From assembly GCA_026874595.1 (NCBI GenBank), contig CM049306.1, positions 58,784,019-58,848,018 of the forward strand: a stretch of DNA of 64,000 nt, in the 5' to 3' direction. The notes under the pieces were generated by a model. It was not told the DNA's origin. It searched no databases and saw only the letters and a list, made by a program, of their open reading frames with translations. Positions 10,190-21,907 of this stretch are shown here, piece after piece; the first letter of the stretch is position 1; each line of letters begins with the position of its first letter. Made by a program: the position numbers and the translations under genes. The DNA is from Sipunculus nudus (taxonomy: Eukaryota > Annelida > Sipuncula > Golfingiida > Sipunculidae).

Positions 10190-11720
10190 ACCGATTTTAA
10201 GCCAAACCGTTTGACCAAAACCTTTCATTTTGCACATATGGCTAACCCACCGACAGATGAAGTTATCGATTTTGGGGTCAAAGGTCAAGGCCACAGGACC
10301 TACTTCTTGAAAAAACTTTTGGATCCGTTTTAAGCCAAACAATTTTACCAAAACCTTTCATCTTGCACTTATGGGTCACCTACCCACGGATGAAATACCC
10401 TATCAATTTTGAGATCCTTGGGTCCAAGGTCAAGGCCACAGGACCCACTTCTTCAATTAGCCCATTTTGAGCCCAATCATTTGACTAAAACCTTTCAACT
10501 TTGCTCATTTGGCTCACCCTTGAACAGTTTAAGAACCCTAGCGATTTTGAGGTCATGGGGTCAAAAGGTCAAGGCCACAGGACCCTATCAATTTAAGTCA
10601 AACTGTTTAACTAAAATCTTATGTCTTGCGCATACAGCCCTCTACCATCAGATGAAGAACCCTATCCATTTTGACGTCATGACATCCAAGGTCAAGGCTA
10701 CAGGACAGACTTCTTAAAAAGGCTTGTGGACCCATTTTATGCCAAACCATTTAACTTAAACCTTTCATCTTGCACATTTGGCTCTCCCTTGAAAAACTTG
10801 TGGACCAGTTTTAGCCAAACTGTTTCACCAAAACCTTTCACCTTGCACATACGGCTCCTCCCCACCAACAAATGGAGAACTCTATCAATTTTTAGGTCCA
10901 AGGTCAAAGCCACAGGACCCACTTCTTGAAAAAGCTTTTGAACCCATTTAGACCCAAACCTTTTGACCAAAACCTTTCATCTTGCACATATGGCCCACCC
11001 ACAGATGGAGAATACCATTAATTTTGAGGTTATAGGATCAAAGGTCAGAGCTGCCAGAGCAACTTCTTTAAAAAATGTTGGTCCCATTTTAAGCCAAGCC
11101 TTTTGACTGAAATCTTTTATCTTGCACATACAGCTCACCCACCAATAGATGAAGAATTCTTTTGATTTTGAGTCACAGGGTCAAAGGTCAAGGCCACTGG
11201 ACTAACTTCTTGTAAAAGCTTTCGGACCCATTTTAAGTCAATACAAATTGACTAAAACATTTCATGTTGCAAATATGGCTCACCCATCCAAAGATGAAGA
11301 ATCCTATTGATTTTGAGGTCACGAGGTCCAAGGTCAAGGCCACACAATACAGACTTCTTGAAAAAGCTTATGGACCCATTTTAAGCCTAACTTTGAGACT
11401 AAAATCTTTCATCTTGCAGATTTGGCTCACCCTTGAATAATTTAAGAATCCTATTGATTTTGAAGTCATGGGGTCATAGGTCAATTCCACATATCCACTC
11501 TTTGAAGATAGCTGGTAAACCCATTTTAACCCAAACCTTTTGACCAAAACCTTTCATCTTGCACATATGGCTCACCAAACCAACAGATGATGAACCCTTT
11601 CAATTTTGATATCATGAGGTCAAAGGTCAATATTGCTCACCAACCCACAGATAAAGAACCCAATTGAGTTTGAGGTCACCGAGTCCAAGGTCACGTTCAC
11701 AGAGCTGCCCTCCTCATTTT
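10190..11720 (+). repeat. Tandem array of ~145 bp units with DR1-like motifs
   Basis: About ten diverged units follow each other. Each has, in order, 'CCATTTTAAGCCAAAC', 'TTTGACCAAAACCTTTCA', 'TCTTGCACATATGGCTCACC', 'AGATGAAGAACCCTAT', 'GATTTTGAGGTCA', and 'AAGGTCAAGGCCACAGGACC'. Unit length varies from about 125 to 210 bp. The AGGTCA half-site is paired in many units: a perfect AGGTCA-A-AGGTCA lies at 11617-11629, and near-perfect copies at 10275-10287, 11178-11190 and 11324-11336. ORFs here are shadows of the repeat. The design resembles tandem-repeat cores described for bivalve 'Pearl' elements and Helentron-associated elements. Confidence 0.75.
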
Positions 11721-12186
11721 CACACTGTGTAATACACCCAGTATAACTATGCTCCCGTGCGAGGGGATGCTCCTCTTTGCAGTGCCCTTGTTTTATTAGC
11801 TGCACATATGGATGGCAGATTATATAAAAAAAATAAACAATTTTATGCTCAAACAGAAAGAACCTATTTTTATACACTCTCCACACAGCTGGGTTTAATT
11901 AAGATGGGCCATGTCTGTCTGTCAATCCAGCAACCAGTTTATTTGTGTCACCATGGTAACTTATCAGGAATTTAATGGGTTTTTCTGAAACATGCTCTAA
12001 ATGTTAAACCAAACATATCTGGCCTAAGTTTGATACTGAGATGTAACTGTGCATATTAAATGAGGTCAGAGGTCATCAAATTCCTTTCTGATGTGACTAT
12101 AATAACAGGATTTTATTGAATATTTCCAGAACATGCTTTACCTTCAGAGTATGTTAGCTCAGTTTGGTTCCCAGCGAAATGTCTAT
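11721..12186. other. Repeat-derived flank, no gene
   Basis: Repeat-like sequence with another perfect DR1 (AGGTCA-G-AGGTCA at 12063-12075). No coding exon is supported. Confidence 0.4.
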
Positions 12187-12325
12187 CCAAGATAAAACCC
12201 TCATAATACCAACTAACACGTTCTGCTTGATATCCAAGATAAAAACCCTCATAATACCTGCTAACACGTTCTGCTTGATATCCAGGATAAAACCCTAATA
12301 ATAACGGCTAACACGTTCTGCTTGA
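12187..12325 (+). repeat. ~55 bp tandem repeat, three copies
   Basis: Three head-to-tail copies of a unit containing 'CAAGATAAAACCCTCATAAT' and 'CTAACACGTTCTGCTTGAT' differ by only a few bases, so they are young. The last copy runs into unique sequence. Confidence 0.75.
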
Positions 12326-13137
12326 TTTATTTAATTGTGGTGGAGACTTATCTGCATCTAGATATGGCTATGAATTATTCAAGGCAGGTATTGCATCAAT
12401 AATCATCTCCAGTTCTGTTTGCTGAAACACCAAGCACACACGAGTCGTACCTAGAGAGAACTCGAACTATACCTGAAATCTAATTAGTGCAGGCTTATTA
12501 CACACCCTTGTGATGCTTTTGTTTAATTGGCCTTGTCCTGACCCGTAAATTGAGTAAGTTGGATTTATAGTGTCTGCATGGATCTAAATGGGTCTTCAGG
12601 ATCAATTCTAAGTGGCCATGGCCATAATTAAATTGCATGCAGAACAGCAAATGTTTCTTTTTTCCCATTCTCCATATATTTATCTTAAATTAACTTTCAT
12701 TCTACATTAAAGTTCCAGTGGATATTTTAAACACTTTAGGTCAGTGGAATGTGGCTCCATCAGCACAGGTGTTATAGCTATTGATTCACAGGGTGTATGG
12801 TCATTTCTGGTGCAGTATTTATGAAAATTTAGCCACTGATTGTCTCGAGTATATTTGCCATATGGCAGCAAGAAACTCTCAGCACCCCCCCCCCCCCTGT
12901 TTTCCAATCATTGAACTCGCTTCTGGCTTATTATACCGGTAGTACTCTTGCAGCTCTGCTGTTGTCCCATGGAAATAACTGTGGCTGCAGAAAATTTTGT
13001 GGCTCTATAATTTTGTGGTTTTGACATGAAACACTATTCATGGGGATAAAACGCATATTAATCATTCCCAAATAATTCCTGAGAGCAAATCCAAATATAC
13101 CCATGTATAGGTGCCAACAGACTTTCTAGAAACACTA
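12326..13137. other. Intergenic sequence, no gene seen
   Basis: AT-rich sequence with a C13 run at about 12885-12897. No exon or repeat borders recognised. Confidence 0.45.
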
Positions 13138-14224
13138 CCGTATTTATTCCAGTTTGGTGATCCCTCTTATTTCTTGACCCCAAAAAATATTTTGAAAGCA
13201 TAATTTCTAAAATGACTCTAATTTCTTGACTGCCGACGATGTTTTCTGTCGACGATGTTAAGGTGAAATGCCTCCGTCTCTCACGGGCACCGCAGTTTGT
13301 ATCTGACTAGATTCTTATTACACTGGGCATCCACATCAAACTTGCTTCCAATAAAATTTATGAAGATACAAAGATACGTTTTTCATAATATATAAACATG
13401 ATAAAGCGTTCAAGAACCAAATGGGTGTCTGTGACGAAGCAAACTCGTGTACCATTCCTGGTACGCACGTGCCTCGTGTGCAATTCACGTGGGATCTTCA
13501 GCAATAATATTTACAAAATACTGCAAGGCACGCGTGGTGGAACAACTGTGAAACAGGTGGAATCGTCATCTTAGTTAAGTTTAACCGACCCCGGTTAGTT
13601 TTTGGATGGGTGACCGCGCGTACCAAACGGGGCCCGATCGAGGGCACGCGAGCTAGGACCGTTTCCGGTCGTATATATTTTAACGCGCCTTTACTTTCCT
13701 ATATTTATTACGTATTATGCAAATAAAAGTTATCTGATAATAGGCAGTTATTTTTTATAAAGTCTTCTTCCAACTTGATGCAGCTGCTTGTCCCTTTTCG
13801 GCCCGCCGATATCGCCGCCTGGCGGGTTAACTTGAAACAACTGGTGGTTACATGAGCTGCCGTCTATGTCAAGTGATCGTATCTATACGCGAAGTAGTGA
13901 TTATTTTGTAAAGTGATTGAGCTCAGTTTGATTAATCATTTGCGGACTGCGTATAATTCATGTGACGGTTGGAAGCCCGTTTGTAGAAAATACTGTTAAG
14001 CTAACAAAACAAACTTATATACAACCAAATTATCACTCAATTCATATGACCGCTCGAGTGTCAGAGCGGCTCTGCGTCTCTACGGAAGGTTATCAAACCG
14101 TATGGCTCTAATATCTCGACCACCGCAAATTCTGCAAGAAGATAATTTTCAAATATCCTACATTATCTCGACCTCTGAGAAAATTAATTATTTTTAAGTG
14201 GTCGCCAAATTAGAATAAATACGG
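13138..14224. mobile_element. TIR element, CCGTATTTATTC termini, TA flanks
   Basis: The termini CCGTATTTATTCCAGTTTGG (left) and its inverted counterpart CCGTATTTATTCTAATTTGG (right) are flanked on both sides by TA, as expected of TA-targeting DNA transposons such as Tc1/mariner relatives. The arms continue with diverged similarity (TTTCTTGACC left; CTCGACC right). No transposase frame is present, so the element is non-autonomous. It is more GC-rich in the middle than its surroundings and contains a 5S-rRNA-like segment. Confidence 0.65.
13566..13616 (+). repeat. 5S-rRNA-like fragment inside the TIR element
   Basis: The segment contains TAGTTAAGTTTAACCGACCC followed by CGGTTAGTTTTTGGATGGG and TGACCGC. 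This matches the middle and 3' part of animal 5S rRNA (typically GTTAAGCA...CGGTTAGTACTTGGATGGGTGACCGC). The 5' half and the 3' terminal stem are absent or unrecognisable, so it is not a functional 5S gene. A 5S-derived SINE (SINE3 type) carried in the TIR element would explain it. Confidence 0.6.
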
Positions 14225-14226
14225 TA

Positions 14227-16260
14227 TGTAAGTCCATTCATTGGATTCATTTAGTACATTTATTGAAATAAATATTTTATATATATCATTTTAGTTGTTT
14301 ATTATTAAACCTTATCAGTAGGTCATTGCTAACCCAGACGGTAATGTAGGCCAAGATAAAGACGTTATAAAAGGTCTATAATTTACTAATAATCGTGGGG
14401 TAATTCCTTTGTAAAAATACCCACAAATTCTACAAAATTGAAACTCCCACGAACAATTCAGAAGCCACGGTAAATTATTATGTGTACAGAGATAATAATA
14501 ATATCACCTTCAGGCTTGATATTAACATTATCTGAGTCAGCAGATGTTCACCTATAGACATCTTCCCACTGAAATTTAGGTCAACTTTTGTCATATTTAT
14601 GAAAAGCAGACAGTTATTAGTTTAGAGTGTTCATGTTCACAACAAACTACATCAGGCATGTCGTGTACAAAATCATAGTCAATACTAAATAAACAGAGAC
14701 ATATGTTACCACACATAACAGATGATATGCTGGTACTTTTTGTATTGTATAATAATTGTCCAGTTGTACTAGTTAAATGTATAAGTATAATATAATAAAT
14801 AAACTCCCCCAGGCCATAGAAATTCATGTTTTCTGGATATTCATTTCAATATTGGCACCTCAATAGAATATTACACACCTAATATAGTAATGACACCATT
14901 TAGAATGAGAGGATATATCTTTCTTTCTGATGTTATATCTTCTTTACCCCCCCCCCCCTTATCACAACTTGATAGCGATTGATTGTTATCAAGCTGGTAG
15001 GAATGACCCAGATATAACAGAAATATTCCACATAGGTACAGAATCATTTTATTTTATGATTTATCAGACCTCATTAATAAAGTTCTTGAAAACATTTTCT
15101 TCAAATTTTGTAGCTAGGTATTGGATTAACAGGAACAACCATTTGCAAGTTATTACAATGCACCTGAAAGTAATATTGGTGAGTGTTAAAAAAAACAACT
15201 TGTTGTTGACATATTTTGTGGCCAAATATTCTGTGCACGTTTTAAACGTTGACTTAACATCAAGGTTAAAAATACAGTAATTAAGCTGAGTGAGTCATTG
15301 AAATTGTTTGTGCAGCCTGTCATGCATGACTGCAGATCATGACTTGGTGATTATATATACATGTAGTTATATAGGACAAGTTTCAATGCTCTGAATCCCA
15401 TTCAAGGCTTGTGCCTGCTCTGCCGAATAGTACACAACTTACACAAGCAAAGAGGGCGTTGGTTTATGGTGGCTTGCTTTTGCTGAATACTACACCAGGA
15501 ATGCTAACTGGTTTGGTAATTACAATTGATTTATATAATTTATATATTAATTAAAATTGCCTGAAGGTGAGTACAGGTGGCAGTGTACAGTTATGTCTCC
15601 CTTCCAACTTATAATAACCTGCCGTGGTCTTTTTTTATTTTATTGCTGAATCATTAGTACATATATTTGGTTTAACACCATCAAGACGATTGTTGACTTT
15701 GTGAAGAGATGACCAATTTTGAATCAGGGTTTAATTAATCATATACTGATAAAAAATTTATATATCAACTAAATAGATGAAATCAGACAGCAATTGAATT
15801 TTCTTTGAGAACGATATAGAAAACAATGAAAACATTTCTACTTGTTTTGTCTAGATTAAAGCTAGCTATTCATCCACCTTTTCCATGGAATGTGTGATTT
15901 ATATCTTACTCTCCATACATATTAATGAACCTTTAGGTAACTCTTGTAAAGTTCTTGTAACCCCTCTGTTACACATGTGTGAGCTGATTTATCCATACAA
16001 GCTTTTAGTAATAATGGTACATGCGCCAGTGTTGACAAACAGAAAAACCACATGTAACCGAGGTGGTTGGTTGCATCTGTGTGGAAGTGGAAAGATTTCT
16101 AGTTGCAAAGGGCCCTCTGCAACTCCAGTTCATCTAACTTACCACCAGATGTCCTTTTTGAATGTATTTGGATATATTGGCAGGCTCCCTACATGTAAAT
16201 AAAGCATGGATACAAACAAAACAAATGTGTGCAGTGGGATTGTAATTTTCTAGCTTAATT
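14227..16260. other. Intergenic sequence, no gene seen
   Basis: AT-rich, with a C12 run at about 14947-14958. A 116-codon frame at 14930-15280 has no family resemblance and is treated as chance. Confidence 0.45.
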
Positions 16261-17440
16261 GTATCCCCAGACAAAGTCAGGGGATACTATGTTTTCATAC
16301 CAGTCCCGCCGCCGCCGCCGCATATAAATCTTGTTGGCATGATAACTCAAAAAATATTTCATGGATCTCTACCAAAGTTGGTTTATGTATAGATATGGGT
16401 GAGAGGACGACACCTATTTAAAATGAGGTCATGACCTTTACTAGGAGAGTGTCTTTGACCTTGAATAGGTGCAAATTGGGGAAAATCACACAAATTCTTA
16501 AATATCTCAAGAAATCTTGCATTGATTGATCCCAAAATCATGTTGATCGAAGATCATGGATAGGGTTGTCATGTTCCAGAAACTGGTGGTGCCACCTATT
16601 ATTCTTTACTTGTTTTCGTGCCTTTTAATACCCCCAAAATTGTCACTTGACAGTACTGTGAGCATTATTAGTCAAAAACTAATGGACAGATTTCTTTTAT
16701 ATTATGCATATACATAGATATGGGTTATGGGATGATGTTTATTTAAATTCGGGTCATGACTTTTCCTATGAGAGTGGCCTTGATCTTGAATATTCCCATA
16801 TTTGGTGAAAATCACACGACAACCTTTAATATCTCAGTAAGGGATACATGGAATGATCCAAAAATAAAATCGACTGAAGATCTCGGATAGCTTTGTCTTT
16901 TGCAGAAGACAGGTGGTGCCACCTTATGTCGTTTTCTTGTTAAAATGATGTTAACACAATAACTTTGTAAGAATTTGAGGTACAGTCACCAAACTCACAG
17001 GTTTGATGCATCTTATCAATGGCTAGCTCAAGTTCGAACATGGATGACCTTGATGCATTTTTTCAAGGTCACAGCAGGTATTATGCTAATACAGGTGGCG
17101 CCACCTTGTGTCATTTTCTTGCTTTCGCACCCTGTAATACCCCACCATTGCCACTTCACAGCACTGTGAGCATGATAAGTTGAAAACAAATGGACAGATT
17201 TCTTTCATGTCATGTATATAGATATGGGTTATGGAATGAGATATATTTCAGTTTGGATCATGACCTCTCCTATGAGAGTGACCTCTACCTTAAATATGCC
17301 CATACTTATAAGAAACCATGGTGGCTTGCCAAGTGTCAGTCTCTGCATCTGAATTCAAGATGGGATCCTATTCTTCGAGGCTGGGAGGAGGGGGGTGGTT
17401 AATTGTCTGGGGACACTATGGCACCTGCAGTGCCAAGAAA
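16261..17440 (+). repeat. Repeat with terminal hairpin and ~500 bp tandem units
   Basis: It starts with a perfect 8-bp stem (GTATCCCC/GGGGATAC, 11-base loop) and a short CCG run at about 16307-16321. Inside, a module with 'GATATGGGTTATGG', 'CATGACCT(T/C)TCCTATGAGAGTG' and 'TGGACAGATTTCTTT' recurs at a spacing of about 510 bp, with an earlier diverged copy near 16390. The end reads GTCTGGGGACACTATGGCACC, echoing the start in the same orientation (CCAGACA...GGGGATACTATG). No protein is encoded. Confidence 0.6.
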
Positions 17441-17924
17441 TATCTAGTTTTATAAATGGTTTCAAGGGATTATGTATAGTTACTTCATGTTAGATAATAG
17501 ATGAGGCCCCTTTAATATTTTTGTTGAATTATTAACTGAATAATAGAATAAAACTCTTAGAGAAACCTGGGAAAGAATAGTTAGGTAAAAGAAAAGTTAG
17601 ATGAAAAGATAAAAAAATTACAAAAAGAAATTATGTAAATTTACTGATTATTTGAAGGAAATAGTTTGCAATATCCACTGTGGAACAAATCAAACTGGAA
17701 AAGCAGGTATAATACCGGGAAATAAAAAGTGTATGAAATTTAATTTTATAACATGATAAACCATATCTGCCATCATTAATTATTGATGCTACATAAATTC
17801 AGCATATCAATATTATTTGATTGATATATCTCTGTATTTGTATAGTAGCATAAAATTGTATTTTTAATCTAAACTTTTTATAATTTATATATTGTACAGT
17901 TAGTTGTTATACTAATAAAAGGCA

Positions 17925-18085
17925 CTCTTAATGGCTTAGATGGTGGAAGGGGAGTTAGGTAGTCTTTAGGGGTGGAGAAAACCAAAGGACTCGGAGGAAA
18001 TCACTGTCTGTGGACAGGCAACTACAATCTACTCACATAGCTATCCCAAGGAGCATTTTACCACTGAATTCTCCAAGCTCCTAGA
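17925..18085 (+). repeat. SINE-like repeat fragment (copy 2)
   Basis: Diverged copy of the repeat at 950-1148, sharing AATGGCTTAGATGGTGG-like, GGAGAAAACCAAAGGACTCGG, CAACTACAATCTACTCACATAG and ATTTTACCACTGAAT segments in the same order. Confidence 0.45.
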
Positions 18086-20528
18086 ATTGTTTTTGTACAT
18101 CAGTTGAAAGAAATGTGTGGTGTCACAGGTACTATGTGGATATATGTATTATCTTTATGTCTTTAGATTAAAATGAGTTTAAGCAGTCGTCTGTATATGG
18201 AAAGGTATAACTTTTCCTTCCTATTGGGATGGAAAGTAGCACCATTTCAGCCCTCTGACATTAGAGAGTGTTAAACAACTAGCGTAATGGCTGTCAGAGT
18301 GACGTTACAACCTACAGCGAGGAACACTCTTGAATTCTCTATGAGGATGCAAATATTTTCGTCATTTCTGACAATACCTCATGGCTTACTAGTACATGTC
18401 ACCTGACATAAACCAGGCCAATCATAAGTTTTTAAGTGTACTTTCTAACAACCCCTAAAATGAGTGAGAAAAATTCTGTTTTAACTGAGCAAGTTGGTAA
18501 ATCCTTCCGCATGTTTGTTGAATGTCTGACCAACATGAATACAAGCATGGCTCACATAGGTTGGCTGGATGACAGCAAACATGTGCACAATACAGGAAAT
18601 GACACATTACCATAGAGACAGAGTTTTAGTTTAGGTTGTGAGTTCTCAAGTATTCTTTTGTGTTTATTCATGATTTGTAGCCAAATTTAATGATTATGGG
18701 CTGCTTTCCATGATATGAATGCAACATGATGGAAAACCACTGCCATGCATTCCTTAATTGATATAGCTTGTTTCATGACTCAAATTAGGCCACAGGCCCA
18801 AGTGCCTACTGAGTCGTGTTGTCACACCTAATGGAATGGTAGAAACCTTGACCATGTTTTGATCTGATCAATACCAGGTACTGATATTGGACTTGCACAC
18901 TCCATGTTACCTCGTTATCATGTCACACTTGCATTGCACTTGAGTCACCAGTTTGAAGACTTGACTGTGATTCAGAGCAATGCACCTTTCACACGACTTG
19001 AGACTAGCAGACTGTGACTCAAAGTAAGACATGGCAATTGTCAAAACTACCATATATAAAACTATAATATGTCTCAGGTGTCAGTTATACCTCAATTACT
19101 TTACAGTTGCTCCAAGGGTACTGGATGCCAGCTCTCTTCTTGATCTCATCTTATGTACTTGTATCCCCCCCTCCCCCCCCCCCCCCCAAATGTCTTTTCA
19201 AGTCCCTGAGGACCATATTTGCACTGGGGCAAACTGGATAGTTTCCAAGGGTGTTGTATGGATCTGAGACTCACTTTATTTTTACTCAATAATAACTGGT
19301 CACAGGGCAGTTTAGAGAACCTGGAGGAAGTTTGACTACATTCCTCACAATTATTATTTCATAAATACATTTAAGAAAATTGTTTCTAAAGATATGAAAT
19401 ACATTGCTGCACTTATATTGCTACAACATTTTTTGTTTGTCCATGAATCAGTTATCATACAGGTTCATGACAGTATGGCTCAAATTGTTTATTTATTTGT
19501 TGAACTAAATGAGTCATATGAATGTATCATATGTTGTGCCCATTATTAAATGGATCAATGAATACTTTCATAATTCATACCTGTAATGGTAAACACTACT
19601 GATCAAATTGGACTAAGTGCATCCCTATATTGCATTGAATCTTGAAGTCCTTGATTTTGAAATCATGTGCCTCTTAAACATATCCCTGTCAAAATGCCAA
19701 TATTGATGAAAGTGTTCAGTATCAGTTCTCTGAAACTGTTACTTAACAATTGTCAAGTTCACTAATGATGGCTTGTTTTAATTGGCAGTAATAATTTCTA
19801 TAAAGGACAGATTTCCCAGAAATGGCTGCTTGATTTGTTTAAGAATTAGTTGTGCTCATTCTTGGATATCATTAACATATGCAAAAAAAAATAGTGGCCT
19901 CACAAGTTTGCAGATTCAGATTAAGTAATTTATATATAATATATTTAAAACCAAGACTATGGAGGTGTGGGATCCTGTGGGTAAAGTAATAACAGGTAAA
20001 TCATGAATGTGAACAATTAATGTCATCCATATTCTCCTATATCTTTGCAAAGTTGTAAGAAAATAAAACCGATCAGTTCTTCAGAACTTGAACAGGAAAT
20101 TCATGGTAAAGTTATTCTTCTGAAGATAAGATTTCTTAGAATACACATGATTTATTTTATTATGAATACTGCTGTTTATTCAAAATCTACACAAGGACTG
20201 GTTGTGCTGTGACCCAGTTTTCACAATGGGTGCTCTGTGGTATGTGCAGTATGAAAAGATACTGACTGTCATAATTAGATGCAATTACCAAGGTCTGGAA
20301 ATAATATATGGCATCACTGAAGCAAGCCTTTTGTGGCTGTTACATTTTTTTCAGACTGTTCCAGCATTTTCTGCTAGGTCATTTTGGATACTGCAAGTAA
20401 TGTGTTCCACATCTGGATGTGATTTTCGCCCTTTTCTTTCTGCAGTTGCCAAGGTCAAGATTGATTAGTTACAAGCTTCTTGATCTCTGTTATTTATGGT
20501 ACAATGTTGAGTATTAAAGGCACTCAGG
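18086..20528. other. Sequence upstream of ALAS, no gene seen
   Basis: No splice-bounded coding block is seen. A long C-rich run (C7-T-C15) lies at about 19165-19187. This is where distal control elements of ALAS could lie, but I can name none with confidence. Confidence 0.4.
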
Positions 20529-20530
20529 GT

Positions 20531-20537
20531 TATAAAG
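20531..20537 (+). promoter_or_regulatory. ALAS: Candidate TATA box of ALAS
   Basis: TATAAAG followed by GGGAGCCGC is a good TATA context. It lies about 180 bp upstream of a consensus splice donor, the right spacing for a short untranslated first exon. Without transcript 5' ends this is only a candidate. Confidence 0.35.
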
Positions 20538-20561
20538 GGAGCCGCTTTATTCCAGAAGATA

Positions 20562-20711
20562 TACTGTGGCCCTCCAATAGCACGCTCTTCCATCATAAAC
20601 CTTGATTTATTAAAGGATTTGCTTATAAAACTTAAAGATTAGTATGGATTAATTCTTCACAACATAGGAGGGTAGAATTTCACTGAATAGCTGTTCCCAG
20701 AGAAAACACAG
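20562..20711 (+). other. ALAS: Candidate 5' untranslated exon 1 of ALAS
   Basis: The segment ends at ACACAG|GTAAGTG, a near-perfect donor. The next good acceptor leads into the ATG exon at 21745. The start is set about 30 bp below the TATA-like box. It holds a minimal upstream ORF, ATG-GAT-TAA at 20644-20652. I see no iron-responsive element here (no CAGTG hexaloop on a stem), unlike vertebrate erythroid ALAS2. Confidence 0.35.
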
Positions 20712-21744
20712 GTAAGTGCAGTTTTTAGTGGCCCGCTTTCTATTTTGTAAATTTGTAATTTCCATTTTAAGAAAACTCAAAACTCCAGGTTTTCTGTTTT
20801 ATTTAAGTTTAAATGCTATAAACATTACAAATGATGGCCAGCCATTTTGACTCCATATTTCCACTGTAAATATCACAATGTTTTCTGCTTGTGTCGTGAG
20901 AGATTGGGTCCCACCTACCAAAGTACTTTTTAACATCATTCTTTATATTATGCCATTATAAACAATATGTTTACTGGGTAATAAGATGAAAAAAATACTG
21001 TTCTTGCCATTCCGCCACCCACTGCTCCAAAGCACCAGGTGTGTCGTGTCAAGATACAGCAATATCATCGGTATTTTATGGGGGTATGTTTTGGTTTATT
21101 CCCAATATATGTTTTGACTATTCACCAATACCATGGATATGTGCAGTTTTAAGGTATTAGATTAACCTGACTTTAAATTATCTATTCATCCTGTTTTTCT
21201 GGTTTAAGTTCTCACTATAAAAACTTAATTCCATTATTCTGGACAACTTACTGTCAACACAGATGACCCAGGGTTTTTTATTTTGCTGAATTAGTTTGGA
21301 GAAGTACATTCTACATTTGGTCATGTTTGTTTATGCAGGTGGACACTTTCTTGGTAAAGCTACAGTTCACTTCTGTATTGCCACTTACCTTTGTGCTGTC
21401 ATGCTGTCTCTGATCAATCATTTGTCACACTCTGCTGAGCATCATGGTCAGTTGGTCACTTGTTTTCATATACATTAATTAATGAGAACTTTGGAAATTT
21501 GTTTTCAGTGGACAAGGCATAAGAAGATATATTTTCAGTTTAATAATATATCTTTTTATTTTCCTGACAAGTTCTATATGCTATTCATACGTACTTTTTT
21601 GGTGGCTGATGACTGTTTTGGTGGCTGATTCTGCTATGAATAATATTTTCTGACTATTCTAATATGAATAATATTTTCTGACTAATATTAACAATTTACT
21701 AATGGTGCATTATTTTACAATGATTGAATATTATATCATTTCAG

Positions 21745-21907
21745 AAAAACACCATGGCCCTTCGCTGTCCATTCCTGATGCGGTTCTCTATGAATCATGT
21801 GCGACAGTTTGCACCGCAGCTGTTATCAGTGGCTGATGAATGTCCCGTTATGGGTCATGTAATGGGCAAATACACCGCTGCAACTGATGAGGAGACCAAG
21901 GGTCCTG
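21745..21907 (+). CDS. ALAS: ALAS exon 2, start codon and CP motifs 1-2
   Basis: The acceptor ATCATTTCAG is followed by nine untranslated bases and ATG at 21754 in a strong context (ACACCATGG). An upstream in-frame ATG lies inside the intron and is not used. The 51 full codons encode two CP heme-regulatory motifs, RCPFL at Cys5 and ECPVM at Cys30. In vertebrate ALAS1, heme binding at such motifs blocks mitochondrial import. The exon ends in phase 1 at CCTG|GTGAGT. The peptide is basic and hydroxylated at its start, as expected of a presequence. Confidence 0.9.

Noticed and set aside
14930-15280. 116-codon plus-strand frame
   Set aside because: It starts in a C-run, has no family resemblance and shows AT-driven composition.
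20562-20711. Iron-responsive element in the ALAS 5' region
   Set aside because: No CAGTG-type six-base loop on a bulged stem was found in the candidate exon.
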